This document shows positions 1 to 9,544 of a DNA stretch of 64,000 nucleotides, in pieces. The DNA lies in assembly GCA_963830455.1 (NCBI GenBank), contig CAWHMT010000004.1, positions 248,001 to 312,000 on the forward strand, written 5' to 3'. Within the stretch, counting starts at the first letter, position 1. Every line of letters starts with the position of its first letter. Both the position numbers and the translations under genes were made by a program. The notes beneath the pieces were generated by a model. It saw only the letters and a list, made by a program, of their open reading frames with translations, searched no databases and was not told where the DNA came from. This stretch comes from 20CM-2-65-7 sp963830455. GTDB taxonomy: Bacteria; Gemmatimonadota; Gemmatimonadetes; Gemmatimonadales; GWC2-71-9.

Positions 1-4
1 GAGA

Positions 5-34
5 ATCCACACGCCGTTTGAGCGTCGTGTGGAT
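5..34 (-). terminator. hairpin terminator after the bactofilin operon
   Basis: A perfect 9-bp inverted repeat (arms atccacacg at 5-13 and cgtgtggat at 26-34, 12-nt loop) starts three bases beyond the bactofilin stop codon. On the minus strand it is followed by only a short pyrimidine stretch, so it is a plausible but not textbook intrinsic terminator. Confidence 0.5.
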
Positions 35-36
35 AT

Positions 37-456
37 CTAGGCTCTGGCCAGAGATGCCTGCGCTCCGCGGGAACTCACCTGGGGTGGCTGGCCCGCGTCC
101 TCGCCCATCCGCAGCACGCCGTTGATTTCGCCGCCTTCCTGAATCAGTAGCCGCTTGGTGTGGACGTCGCCGTGGACCACGCTCGTCGTCTGCAGCTCGA
201 CGCGTTCCTCGGCGTAGATCGCGCCCCGGACTTCACCGCCGATGATCGCTTCCCGGCTCACGACGTCGCCTTCGACTTCCCCGCCCCGCGCGACCAGCAC
301 CTGTTTCGCGGCCCGGACGGTCCCACTCACGGATCCTTCAATCTTCACCACGCCGTCGGCGGAGATATCGCCCACGACCCGCATCCCAGCGCCAATAATC
401 GAGAGTCCCGGAGCGCCTTCCCGGGGAGTCGTCCCTTTGTCATTGAAGACCGCCAT
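37..456 (-). CDS. bactofilin (polymer-forming cytoskeletal protein)
   Basis: A 139-residue protein made of repeated short beta-strand turns rich in G, V and E (for example VKIEGSVSGTV, GEVEGDVVSREAIIGGEV, VVHGDVHTKRLLI), the pattern of the bactofilin right-handed beta-helix. Flexible N- and C-terminal tails flank a core of about residues 20-120. Bactofilins polymerise without nucleotide at the inner membrane and position cell-wall enzymes or, in Myxococcus, the ParABS machinery. The start codon overlaps the stop of the upstream M23 peptidase gene (TAATG), so translation is probably coupled. It is the last gene of a parA-parB-M23-bactofilin operon, which suggests that it scaffolds the peptidase and perhaps the partition complex. 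Confidence 0.9.
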   Translation of the reverse strand: MAVFNDKGTTPREGAPGLSIIGAGMRVVGDISADGVVKIEGSVSGTVRAAKQVLVARGGEVEGDVVSREAIIGGEVRGAIYAEERVELQTTSVVHGDVHTKRLLIQEGGEINGVLRMGEDAGQPPQVSSRGAQASLARA

Positions 457-1286
457 TACCTGCCCTCCCTCACAAGTTCCAACGGGTCGATCGATTTTGC
501 GTCGCGTCGAATCTCAAAATGCAGATGCGGTGCTGTCGAACGCCCTGAGTTTCCCGATAGACCGATGACTTCACCAGCCTGAACTTCGTCTCCCTCGGCC
601 GCAATCAGCCGTGACATGTGACCATACATCGTCTCATAACCGGACGGATGCCGCAAGAGCACGAACAACCCGTAGTCCGCGTTGTACCCGGCCTCCGAGA
701 CCGAGCCCCCGCCCGCGGCCCGAACCGGCGTGCCGAGCGGGACGGCGATGTCGATGCCGGGGTGCGATTCATCGACGACGCCGGGCCGGACCTGTCCCCG
801 CGTGACGAATCCCTGAACATCGAGCGGCCAATGCGATGGGACCGACGCGCCCGATTCGAATCGGACACCGGTTCCCGGCAACGAAGCACGGATCGGTCCG
901 GCGCGCATCGACGTCGCGAGGTCCGCTTCACGGTTGACGTTCCCACCCCGCGTCGCCGGCGGCGCCTTCACACCCAGCATCTGGCGCAGCTCCTGGTAAT
1001 TCGATTCCGCGCGATTCAGCGCGGTGGCGAGCTGTTGCACCCGGCTGTTTTCGATCCGCAGGCGCGACACCTCGCGTTCGAGACCGGGCACGCGCGCGTT
1101 GTTACGCATGATCGGACCGATGAAGGCGAAGAATCCCACGATCGTCACGGCGACGATTCCGGCGCCCCACTTCCCCGCCACCACCGCCCACGCCGGCAAC
1201 CGGTACTGTTTGGATTGGAGATCGCCATCCGCATGAATGACGATCGTGACGCCGCGGGTGCGCGATTTCACCTTCGCAGTGGTCAT
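456..1286 (-). CDS. membrane-anchored M23 family metallopeptidase
   Basis: A 276-residue protein. A basic cytoplasmic N-terminus (about residues 1-30) is followed by a single membrane segment at about 31-57, a coiled coil at about 62-105 (alternating leucines and charged residues) and a C-terminal LytM/M23 domain at about 165-270. The zinc motifs are intact: HPGIDI supplies the first His and Asp, and HLHFE supplies the HxH pair. The family cleaves peptidoglycan cross-bridges or stems. The gene overlaps parB upstream (ATGA) and bactofilin downstream (TAATG). Bactofilin next to an M23 enzyme is a recurrent pair in which the bactofilin filament localises the peptidase, so this is probably the local wall-remodelling partner. 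Confidence 0.9.
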   Translation of the reverse strand: MTTAKVKSRTRGVTIVIHADGDLQSKQYRLPAWAVVAGKWGAGIVAVTIVGFFAFIGPIMRNNARVPGLEREVSRLRIENSRVQQLATALNRAESNYQELRQMLGVKAPPATRGGNVNREADLATSMRAGPIRASLPGTGVRFESGASVPSHWPLDVQGFVTRGQVRPGVVDESHPGIDIAVPLGTPVRAAGGGSVSEAGYNADYGLFVLLRHPSGYETMYGHMSRLIAAEGDEVQAGEVIGLSGNSGRSTAPHLHFEIRRDAKSIDPLELVREGR

Positions 1287-2163
1287 CCGTCGAACGGCGC
1301 TCCGAGCATCAGCTCGAGCAGGCGCGCGAGGTCGTCGTTCGAGTAGAACGACACGTGGATCTGTCCTTTGCCTTTCGCGCGCAACGAGACCCGGACGTCG
1401 GTGCCCAACCGGCGGCGCAGTGCGTCTTCGACGCGGCGCACTTCCGGCGCGGCGCCCATGCCGCGCTTCATGCGCGGCCGGCGTTCGGGTGCGCGCCCGC
1501 CGCGCACGCGATCCTCGACCTCGCGCACCGACAGACCCTGCGCCACGGCTTCGCGCGCCAGGTTCGTCACGACCTGCGAATCCTCGAGCGCGAGCAATGC
1601 GCGCGCGTGACCGACGGACAGATGCCCGTCGTGCAGCATGTCGAGCACGACTTCCGGAAGCTTGAGCAGCCGGAGCGCGTTGGCAACAGTCGAGCGGTCG
1701 CGCCCTACCGCGTCCGCCACGTCCTGCTGCGCCAGCTTGAACTCCGCGATCAGCCGCTCATAGCCCCGCGCTTCGTCGACCGGCGACAGGTCATCGCGTT
1801 GCAGGTTTTCGATCAGGGCCAGCGTCAGCAGGGTGCGGTCGTCGGCCTCGCGCTGAACTGCGGGAATGCGCTCCCAGCCGAGCTGCTGGCAGGCACGCAG
1901 CCGGCGCTCGCCGGCGATCAGCTCGTATCCACCATTCGCACGGCGCACGACCACGGGCTGAAGCAGTCCGGCCTGCTTGATCGAGGAGACCAGTTCTTCG
2001 AGCGCCGCGGGGTCGACCGTTCTGCGGGGCTGGAAGGGGTTGGGCTTGATGGCTTGAATCGGAAGCTCGACCAGGCTTCCCTCGCGCTCGGCCTCCTCGC
2101 GGGTCGGTCCCAGCAGCGCTTCCAGGCCCCGGCCCAGGCGACGTCCTCCGGTGGCGGTTTCCC

Positions 2164-2167
<4 letters not shown>
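1283..2167 (-). CDS. parB: chromosome partitioning protein ParB
   Basis: A 294-residue ParB/Spo0J-family CTPase that loads at parS and spreads as a clamp. The N-terminal CTP-binding region carries IKPNPFQPR (about residues 38-46) and the box GERRLRACQQLGW. The central helix-turn-helix with QQDVADAVGRDRSTVANALR contacts parS, and a C-terminal dimerisation domain lies at about 245-294. It overlaps parA upstream by ATGA and the M23 gene downstream by ATGA. Two parS palindromes sit just upstream of parA, giving a complete ParABS system in cis. Confidence 0.97.
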
Positions 2168-2991
<824 letters not shown>

Positions 2992-3056
2992 TGTAACTCG
3001 TTTATTAACAAAGAGTTATGTCATTGATAATCAATTCTCGTGCTCAATATAGGTTC

Positions 3057-3070
3057 GTTTCACGTGAAAC
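3057..3070. promoter_or_regulatory. parS site 1
   Basis: The 14-bp perfect palindrome GTTTCACGTGAAAC matches the inner core of the widely conserved parS consensus (the flanking outer T/A pair is C/G here). It lies in the mnmG-parA intergenic region, the usual place for parS near the origin. ParB is encoded two genes downstream. Confidence 0.93.
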
Positions 3071-3082
3071 GAAAGACCGTAC

Positions 3083-3096
3083 GTTTCACGTGAAAC
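3083..3096. promoter_or_regulatory. parS site 2
   Basis: A second identical GTTTCACGTGAAAC palindrome, 26 bp from the first (start to start), so the two sites lie about two and a half helical turns apart. It ends 15 bp before the mnmG stop codon. Confidence 0.93.
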
Positions 3097-3111
3097 TGCA
3101 ACCTTGAGGTC

Positions 3112-4986
3112 CTAGGCCACCCGGCGGCGCCAACGCGTCGCCTCGAGCACGAGGTTGTGGAGGTCGCTGGGGGTCACACCGGGGATGCGAGCAGCCTGAG
3201 CCAGGGACGTTGGCCGTACGCGATCGAGCTTTTGGCGCGCCTCCGTCGCGAGCGTGCGAAGCTCGAGGTAGGGGAGGTCCACCGGCAGCGCGAACGACGC
3301 CAATTCCGCGAGACGCGCGGCGCTTTCGCGCTCGCGCGCGAGATACCCGTCGTACTTGATCTCGATCTCGGCAGCGAGCACTGCATCAGCGGGCGGAGGC
3401 TCAGCGACGCCGGCTGCCGAAAAGAGATCACTCAACGACACACCCGGGCGCTTGGCGATGACAGCGACGCGCTCGCTCTCCGACAGCATCGTGCCACTAG
3501 GGGCGAGTGGCTCGGCCGCCTGAGCAGGCGTGATCGTGGTTACGCGCGCGAGGTCAAGTGCGGCCTCTTCAGCCTTCAGCCGTCGCTCAGCGGCGCGCAG
3601 CTCCGCATCCGTGAGCAAGCCGAGTCGCTCGGCGAGGGGCCGCAGCCGGCGCAGCGCGTTGTCCTGGCGCAGCAGCAACCGGAACTCGGACCGGGATGTG
3701 AACAGCCGGTACGGCTCATCGACGCCGCGCGTGACAAGGTCATCCACCAGAACGCCGATGTACGCGTCGTCGCGTCCGAGGACGACCGGCTCGGCGCCGC
3801 GGATCCGACGCACGGCGTTGATGCCGGCGACTACGCCCTGACCGGCAGCTTCCTCGTATCCGGTGGTGCCGTTGATCTGACCGGCAAAGAACAGGTGCTC
3901 GACGGTCTTCACCTCGAGCCACGGTGTGAGCTGCGTCGGCGGATAATAGTCGTATTCGATCGCGTATCCGGGGCGCGTCATCTTCGCGTGCTCGAGCCCG
4001 GGGACGGCGTGCAAAAACTCGAGCTGCACGGCGACGGGCAGGGAAGTGGAGAGACCGTTCACATACAGCTCGGTCGTGTCGAGTCCTTCAGGCTCGAGAA
4101 AGATCTGGTGCCGCTTGGCGTCGGGGAACTTCACGATCTTGTCTTCGACCGAGGGACAGTAGCGTGGCCCACGGCCACTGATCGCACCGCCGTACAGCGC
4201 CGATTCCATCAAGTGGCGCTGAATGATTTCCTTCACGTCCTCGCCGGCCCATGTGATCCAGCAGGGGACCTGCCGCGGGCGCTCTACGCGCTCATGGAAC
4301 GAGAAGCGAAACTCGGGGGTGTCGCCGTCCTGGCGCTCCACCTTGCTCCAGTCCACCGAGCGGCCATCGACGCGCGGTGGCGTTCCTGTCTTGAAGCGAG
4401 CTACTGTAAGTCCAATATTTTCAATGACTTGCGCCATCTGCACGGATGGCGCGTCGCCAGCGCGACCCGCCGGGATTTGGGTGTCAGTGCCGAGGTGGAT
4501 CCTGCCGCGGAGGAATGTCCCGGCGGTGATGATGACGGCCCGTGCCGTGAACCGGCGACCGTCGCCCGTCTCCACGCCGGTGATGCGAGTGCCGCGATCG
4601 TCGAAGAGCAGATTTGTGACCATGCCCTGACTGAGCTCGAGGGAAGGGAATTGCTCGAGCAGATGACGAACGGCGCGGCGGTACAAGGTGCGATCGGACT
4701 GCGCGCGAGGAGCCCAGACGGCGGGACCCTTCGAGCGATTGAGCATGCGGAACTGAATAGTCGCGCGATCAGCGGCGCGGCCCATGAGCCCGCCCAGCGC
4801 ATCGACCTCGCGAACGACGGTGCCCTTTGCGATGCCGCCGATGGCGGGATTGCAGGACATCTGTCCGATCGTGTCCAGGACCGAAGTGAGCAGCAAAGTC
4901 TTTGCGCCGAGGCGCGCGGACATCGCGGCAGCTTCGGTACCGGCGTGGCCACCGCCCACAATGATTACGTCATAGTCCAAAGGCAT
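3112..4986 (-). CDS. mnmG: tRNA uridine-5-carboxymethylaminomethyl modification enzyme MnmG (GidA)
   Basis: A 624-residue FAD enzyme of the usual MnmG length. It has the N-terminal dinucleotide fold GGGHAGTEAA, the family signature around GQMSCNPAIGG (about residues 41-51), the redox-site region GPRYCPSVEDKIVKFPD and a C-terminal helical domain for tRNA and MnmE contact. With MnmE it installs cmnm5U at the wobble position of several tRNAs. Its position directly upstream of parS-parA-parB is the classic origin-proximal arrangement, although rsmG (gidB) is missing between mnmG and parA. Confidence 0.97.
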   Translation of the reverse strand: MPLDYDVIIVGGGHAGTEAAAMSARLGAKTLLLTSVLDTIGQMSCNPAIGGIAKGTVVREVDALGGLMGRAADRATIQFRMLNRSKGPAVWAPRAQSDRTLYRRAVRHLLEQFPSLELSQGMVTNLLFDDRGTRITGVETGDGRRFTARAVIITAGTFLRGRIHLGTDTQIPAGRAGDAPSVQMAQVIENIGLTVARFKTGTPPRVDGRSVDWSKVERQDGDTPEFRFSFHERVERPRQVPCWITWAGEDVKEIIQRHLMESALYGGAISGRGPRYCPSVEDKIVKFPDAKRHQIFLEPEGLDTTELYVNGLSTSLPVAVQLEFLHAVPGLEHAKMTRPGYAIEYDYYPPTQLTPWLEVKTVEHLFFAGQINGTTGYEEAAGQGVVAGINAVRRIRGAEPVVLGRDDAYIGVLVDDLVTRGVDEPYRLFTSRSEFRLLLRQDNALRRLRPLAERLGLLTDAELRAAERRLKAEEAALDLARVTTITPAQAAEPLAPSGTMLSESERVAVIAKRPGVSLSDLFSAAGVAEPPPADAVLAAEIEIKYDGYLARERESAARLAELASFALPVDLPYLELRTLATEARQKLDRVRPTSLAQAARIPGVTPSDLHNLVLEATRWRRRVA

Positions 4987-5018
4987 CCGGTGAAACTACT
5001 AAGCGAGGACGTGCAAAG

Positions 5019-5040
5019 GCTAGACGTCGAGACGTCTAGC
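5019..5040. repeat. AGACGTCT-type inverted repeat, copy 1
   Basis: Two 10-bp arms, gctagacgtc (5019-5028) and gacgtctagc (5031-5040), form a perfect inverted repeat with a 2-bp spacer. It lies between the four-helix-bundle gene and mnmG. Related repeats occur at 5523-5546 and 24196-24221. Confidence 0.8.
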
Positions 5041-5045
5041 GGGTT

Positions 5046-5447
5046 CTAGCGTGAGGAGGCAGGTAATCTCGTAGCGCTCGCCGTGATCTTTCGCAACAAA
5101 CCGAAGAGCGTCTTACCCGTCTCCGTCGCCAGGGCCTCAAGCCGCCCGAATTCGGCCGGTGCGAGATACTCGAGTTGCCGTGCGAGCCCGAGTGCGGTCT
5201 CGACTTCTGCTAAGGAGCCGTGGGCCGTATCGAGAAACTTCCGATACTCCCGTGAGCCTCGCCGTGAACTGCCTTCAGCGATGTTGAGGACCACACTGTA
5301 CGACGCACGGCGCAGTTGGTCCGCCAGCCGCGTTTGCTCGTAATCCGGAAATCGCTTCGATGCTCGGGAGCACTCAATCGCCAGCCGCTCAGCGTGCTGC
5401 CAGGCCTTAAGCGTCTTGTATGGTGCCATGCGAAGAACATTGAACAC
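5046..5447 (-). CDS. four-helix-bundle protein (S23/IVP family)
   Basis: A protein of 133 residues, or 127 if it starts at the second methionine (5429), which matches the family N-terminus MAPYKTLKAWQHAERLA better. The pattern LADQLRRASYSVVLNIAEGSSR followed by EYRKFLDTAHGSLAEVETAL is characteristic of the 23S rRNA intervening-sequence (S23) four-helix-bundle family, also related to the Avd protein of diversity-generating retroelements. The molecular role is unknown; such genes are scattered in genomes and often sit next to repeats. Here the gene lies between two AGACGTCT-type repeats with no ribosome-binding site that I can see, suggesting a small inserted cassette. Confidence 0.85.
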   Translation of the reverse strand: MFNVLRMAPYKTLKAWQHAERLAIECSRASKRFPDYEQTRLADQLRRASYSVVLNIAEGSSRRGSREYRKFLDTAHGSLAEVETALGLARQLEYLAPAEFGRLEALATETGKTLFGLLRKITASATRLPASSR

Positions 5448-5522
5448 AAAACAAAAAGCACGTCACCGAATCCACGCGTGTCGTGCCTTTCCTATGCCTC
5501 TCGCTAGTCCCTACCGCCGCTA

Positions 5523-5546
5523 GACGTCTCGACGTCTCGACGTCTC
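5523..5546. repeat. AGACGTCT-type tandem repeat, copy 2
   Basis: Three exact tandem copies of the octamer gacgtctc, preceded by gcta as in copy 1. It sits between the four-helix-bundle gene and the end of the ABC permease gene. Confidence 0.8.
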
Positions 5547-5554
5547 GGCCTTTC

Positions 5555-6871
5555 CTAAGCCGTTCTGACCCAGCGGACCAGCTCTTTCAAATTCGGTCGC
5601 TTGCCAGTCATCAGAATGCCGACCCGATAAATCCGGGACGCGACCCATGTCACCCCCAGAATCGACGCCGCCAGGATCGCCAGCGACATCGCCACCTCGC
5701 GGAACGGGAGTGTCCCCGCCGCCCATCTGACTGGCATCGCCACCGGTGAGCTGAAGGGAATCATCGACAGCGTCACCGAGAGCGTCGAGCCCGGATCGTT
5801 GAGCATCGCGAACATGCTGATGAACGACGCGACCAGGAGCATCATCACCGGCTGCTGCGCCTGCCGCGCTTCCTGCTCGGTCGACGACATCGCGCCGACG
5901 GCCGCGAACATCGCCGAGTACAGTAGGAAGCCGCCCAGGAAGTACGCGATGAACACGGCGGCGGTGGCCGCGGTGACATGGGGCAGCTGGAATATCTGGC
6001 CCGCGTCCGCCAGCCCCCGTTCGCCGAGGAGGTGGCGGCGCTGGGAAATCAGCAGGCGGGTCGACAGTCCCCAGATCAGGAATTGAAAGATCGACACGGC
6101 ACCGACGCCGAGTACCTTGCCCATGAGGAGCTGGAACGGCCGCAACGAGGAAACCAGCACCTCGACGATCTTGGTCGTCTTCTCCTCCAGCACCGAGCTC
6201 ATCACGTTGATCCCGTAGATGAGGATCGACATGTAGAGGATGATCCCCATGAAATAGGCGAGCGAGAACGATTGCGCGGCGCTTTCCCCCGTGATCTTGC
6301 CCCCCGCGATCTTTTTGCTGTCGAGATCGAGGCCGATGCGCGCCCTGGCAACGAGCGAGGGGTTGACGCCCTCGCGCTCCAGCCGCGTCGTGTTGACGAG
6401 CTCGCTGAGCATGCGCTCCAGCGTCCCGATCGTGACGAACGAGGAGACGTTCGAGGCGCGGTACAGCGCCCTGCCCGAATCGGGGGTAGCGTCGCCGACG
6501 ATCAAAAAGCCGTCGAGCTCCTTGCGGTCCACTGCGGCCATCAGCGAATCGATCGGGCGCGGGGCCAGGGTGTCGGGCGCCTTCCGCTCCACCGCGGCCA
6601 TCAGGGAATCGATCGTGCGGGGTTCCGCAGGCACCCGGATCGCGACGAAGAGCGTGTCCCGATCGAGGCGTTCGGTCAGGGTGGCACCGAACGTCGTCGT
6701 CGTTCCATCGACCACGGCGATGTGCTTCACCCCGCCTTTGCCCGCCAGCAGGGTCGGCACAATGAACAGCGCCCCGAAGAACAGCGGGCCGAGCACGACC
6801 ATCACCCAGAACCACCGCTGGCGCACCCGCTCGACGAACTCGCGGCGAACGACGGCCAGGATCTTACGCAT
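5555..6871 (-). CDS. ABC-2 type transporter permease (NatB-like)
   Basis: A 438-residue membrane protein with an N-terminal membrane segment at about residues 19-45, a large extracytoplasmic region at about 46-200, and several membrane segments between about 205 and 425. This is the layout of NatB/YhaP-type ABC-2 permeases, which pair with a soluble ATPase for efflux (sodium, peptides or drugs in characterised cases). It overlaps the ATPase gene upstream by 8 bp, so the two form one exporter. The substrate cannot be told from sequence. The N-terminus RKILAVVRREFVERVR is typical of the family. Confidence 0.9.
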   Translation of the reverse strand: MRKILAVVRREFVERVRQRWFWVMVVLGPLFFGALFIVPTLLAGKGGVKHIAVVDGTTTTFGATLTERLDRDTLFVAIRVPAEPRTIDSLMAAVERKAPDTLAPRPIDSLMAAVDRKELDGFLIVGDATPDSGRALYRASNVSSFVTIGTLERMLSELVNTTRLEREGVNPSLVARARIGLDLDSKKIAGGKITGESAAQSFSLAYFMGIILYMSILIYGINVMSSVLEEKTTKIVEVLVSSLRPFQLLMGKVLGVGAVSIFQFLIWGLSTRLLISQRRHLLGERGLADAGQIFQLPHVTAATAAVFIAYFLGGFLLYSAMFAAVGAMSSTEQEARQAQQPVMMLLVASFISMFAMLNDPGSTLSVTLSMIPFSSPVAMPVRWAAGTLPFREVAMSLAILAASILGVTWVASRIYRVGILMTGKRPNLKELVRWVRTA

Positions 6872-7807
6872 GAGGCGTGGCCTCCACGGCCTCCGGACCG
6901 ACGAGATCGATGAAGATCTTGTTGAGCGAGGGCTCGGCGAGCTCGAAGCGGGACAGCCGCGCGCCCGAGCTCACCAGCGCCCGCAGGATGTCCTGCGGAT
7001 CACCGTCTGGGGCGAGCTCCAGCTCGGCGAACTGGCCCGACACATCGGTCTTCGCCACATGCCGCCGATCCGCGAAGATGCGATCGGCGTCGCCTCGCTG
7101 GCCGTCGAAGTTGATCAAGACATGCCGACCGCTGTGGGTGCGCTTGACGTCGGCCAGCGTGCCGTCCACAAGCTTCTTGCCGCCCGCGATGATGCACACG
7201 TAGTCACAGATCTTCTCCGCCTGCTCCATGATGTGCGTCGAGAGCAGGATCGTCTTGCCGCGCGCGCGGAACTCGAGCAGGGTGTCTTTCAGGACTTGCG
7301 CGTTGACGGGGTCGAGGCCGGAAAACGCCTCGTCCATCACGAGCAGGTCCGGCTCGTGCAGAATCGTGGAAATGAACTGGACCTTCTGCTGATTGCCCTT
7401 GGACAGCTCGTTAACTTTGCGCGGGCGCCGGTCGCTGAGCCCGAGCCGCGACAGCCAATCGAGCGCCTTGGTTCGCGCGACGCGCCGGTCGACTCCCTTG
7501 ATCTCCGCCAGGAACAGCAGGACGTCCAGCACGCGCATCTTCTGATACAGCCCGCGCTCCTCGGGGAGATAGCCGATCCGCCGCGTGTGGTCGTGACCGT
7601 TCCCGACTGCGCCGAACAGGCGCACGGTCCCGCTGTCAGGGACGTAGATGTTGAGGATCATCCGAATCGTCGTGCTCTTCCCGGCGCCGTTCGGGCCCAG
7701 GAGCCCATAGATCACGCCCGGAGGGACGGTGAGCGACAGGCCGTCCACCGCTGTCTGGCCGGCGAAACGCTTCGTGATGCGATCGAGTCGACGACGGGGT
7801 CGGACAT
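6864..7807 (-). CDS. ABC transporter ATP-binding protein (NatA-like), frame break near its start
   Basis: The ATPase partner of the downstream permease: Walker A GPNGAGKSTT, signature LSKGNQQKV, Walker B LLVMDEAFSGLDP and H-loop STHIMEQAEKICD, followed by the C-terminal extension typical of NatA-like exporters. As read, the frame has no start codon in the right place. An ATG at 7807 would give MSDPVV followed by LDRITKRF if one base is added near 7780 (net -1). The gene begins 45 bp after the restored sufS stop, so it may be the last transcription partner of the suf operon. The break lies at the edge of a cluster of frame breaks (7.7-10.6 kb), so sequence error is the simplest reading. Confidence 0.85.
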
Positions 7808-7852
7808 GCCCCGACGAAGCTAAGGGCCGGTGGAGGGGGCAAGGAGGACGGG

Positions 7853-9084
7853 TTATGCCGGAACTCCGAACAACTCGCCAGCCTTGCGAACGGCGCGTTA
7901 CCAGAGCCTCGATGTCGTCGACGTCATTATAGATGTAGAAGGACGCTCGGGCGGTTGCTGCCACGCCCAGCCGCCGCATGAGTGGCTGTGTGCAGTGATG
8001 ACCCGCGCGAATGCAGACGCCGTCGCGGTCGAGAATCGTCGCGAGATCGTGCGGATGAATGTCGCCGTACGTGAATGGAACTACGCCGGCGCGATGATCG
8101 CGCGGTCCGTACATCGTGACGCCGTCGATCTGCGAGAGGCGCTCGATCGCGAAGCCGGGCGAGCTCCTGCTCGTGCGCGGCAACCTGCTCCATCCCGAGT
8201 GTTTCGAGATAGCCGATGGCGGCGGCGAGGCCGACGGCCGCTTCGACGTTGGGCGTACCCCCTTCGAACTTGTGGGGGATCTGGTTCCAGGTGGACCGAT
8301 CGTCCCAGACCCGTTCGATCATCTCGCCACCACCGTGATAGGGCGGCATTTCCTCGAGCAGGGCCGGTTTGGCGATCAGGGCGCCCGCTCCCCATCGGCG
8401 CCAGCATCTTGTGGCCGGACAGCGCGTAGAAGTCGCAGTCCATGGCTTGGACGTCCACCCGCAGGTGCGGGCTCGACTGCGCACCGTCGACCACGGTGAC
8501 CGCCCCTGCCGCATGGGCGAGCTTCGACAGCTGCGCGGCGGGGTTGACGGTCCCAAGTGAGTTCGAGACGTACGGGATACGCCACAATCTTCGGATTGGT
8601 CTCGAGGGCGCGGCCAAAGTCGATCAGGTCAATCCGGCCGTCGCTTGGTGATCTCCACCATCCGCAGGGTCGCGCCCTTTTCCTGACACAGGATCTGCCA
8701 CGGGACGATGTTCGAGTGGTGGTCCATGGCCGTCACGACCACGGTATCGCCCCGCCCCACGTTGGCCCGCCCCCAAGAGCCGGCCACCAGGTTGATGGAC
8801 TCGGTCGTGCCCCGGGTGAACACGACCCCCTCGCGAGCCCACGCATTCACGAACCGCGCGACCGCCGTTCGGGCTGCCTCGTACGCGTCTGTTGCCTCGA
8901 CCGCCAACGCGTAGGCACCGCGGTGCACGTTGGCATTGTGGAAGCTGTAATAGTGAACCAGCGCGTCGATGACTTTGCGCGGCTTCTGACTGGTCGCGGC
9001 GTTGTCGAGATAGACGAGCCGCTTCCCGTTCTCCAGCCGGGCGAGAATTGGAAACTCCGGGCGGATGCGGCTGGTATCGAGCAT
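7853..9084 (-). CDS. sufS: cysteine desulfurase SufS, interrupted by about five frame breaks
   Basis: A class V PLP-dependent desulfurase supplying sulfur for Fe-S clusters; full length would be about 409 residues, normal for SufS. The pieces appear in order: YLDNAATSQKP and TRGTTESINLVA, then NSLGTVNPAAQL and DGAQSSPHLRVD, the PLP lysine in ALSGHKMLAPMG, PPYHGGGEMI, and RAGHHCTQPLMRR, which contains the catalytic cysteine. The frame changes near 8643, 8574-8580, 8383, 8154 and 7892, each time as if one extra base had been inserted. All protein motifs are intact on both sides, arguing against decay. The start overlaps the sufU stop (TGATG). Confidence 0.85.
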
Positions 9085-9544
9085 CAGAAGTCTCGCGCCG
9101 ATTCCGTCGTCACCGGCTCAGCGTTGTTCTGCAGCGCGGCGTGCAGCGCGTGCCACGCGAGATTCGCGCATTTGATGCGGCTCGGGAACGCCCGGACGCC
9201 CGAGAAGGCGGCGAGCTTACCGGCGTGCATTGGCGCCGCCGGCGAGCATGTCGCGGAACGCCTGAAACATCGTTTCCGCGTCCGGCACCGGCTTGCCCTT
9301 CACGGCGTCGGTCATTAACGACGCGGAGGCCTTGGAGATTGCGCACCCCGACGCCCTGCGGCATTTGAAATCCGATGTCCGTGATCGTGTCGCCGTCGAC
9401 CTGCACGTACAGCTGAATGCGGTCGCCGCAGAGTGGATTGTTGCCCTCGGCCCGGCGGTTCGCCGACTCGAGCCGCTTGAAGTTCCGCGGATTGCGATTG
9501 TGATCCAGGATGACTTGCTGATAGAGCTCGCCGAGGTCGGTCAT
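9084..9544 (-). CDS. sufU: Fe-S scaffold/sulfur transferase SufU, two frame breaks
   Basis: A SufU/IscU-like protein of about 150 residues that accepts sulfur from SufS. It opens with MTDLGELYQQVILDHNRNPRN and contains NPLCGDRI, GCAISKASASLMTDAVKGK and RIKCANLAWHALHAAL, which hold the three conserved cysteines. The frame breaks in a CCCC run at 9346-9349 and again near 9228; removing one base at each point restores a continuous family-like protein. The ATGA overlap with sufD and TGATG overlap with sufS show operon coupling. Confidence 0.82.

Noticed and set aside
2992..3056. Possible oriC/DnaA-box region in the AT-rich stretch next to parS
   Set aside because: No TTATCCACA-like boxes are present, only a short AT-rich leader of parA.
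3157..5049. A 630-codon plus-strand frame antisense to mnmG
   Set aside because: MnmG is unmistakable on the other strand; the antisense translation has no family features.
7853..9084. SufS as a genuine pseudogene
   Set aside because: All active-site motifs and the Cys loop are intact, no nonsense codon interrupts the restored frame, and loss of the sulfur donor with sufBC kept would be hard to tolerate.
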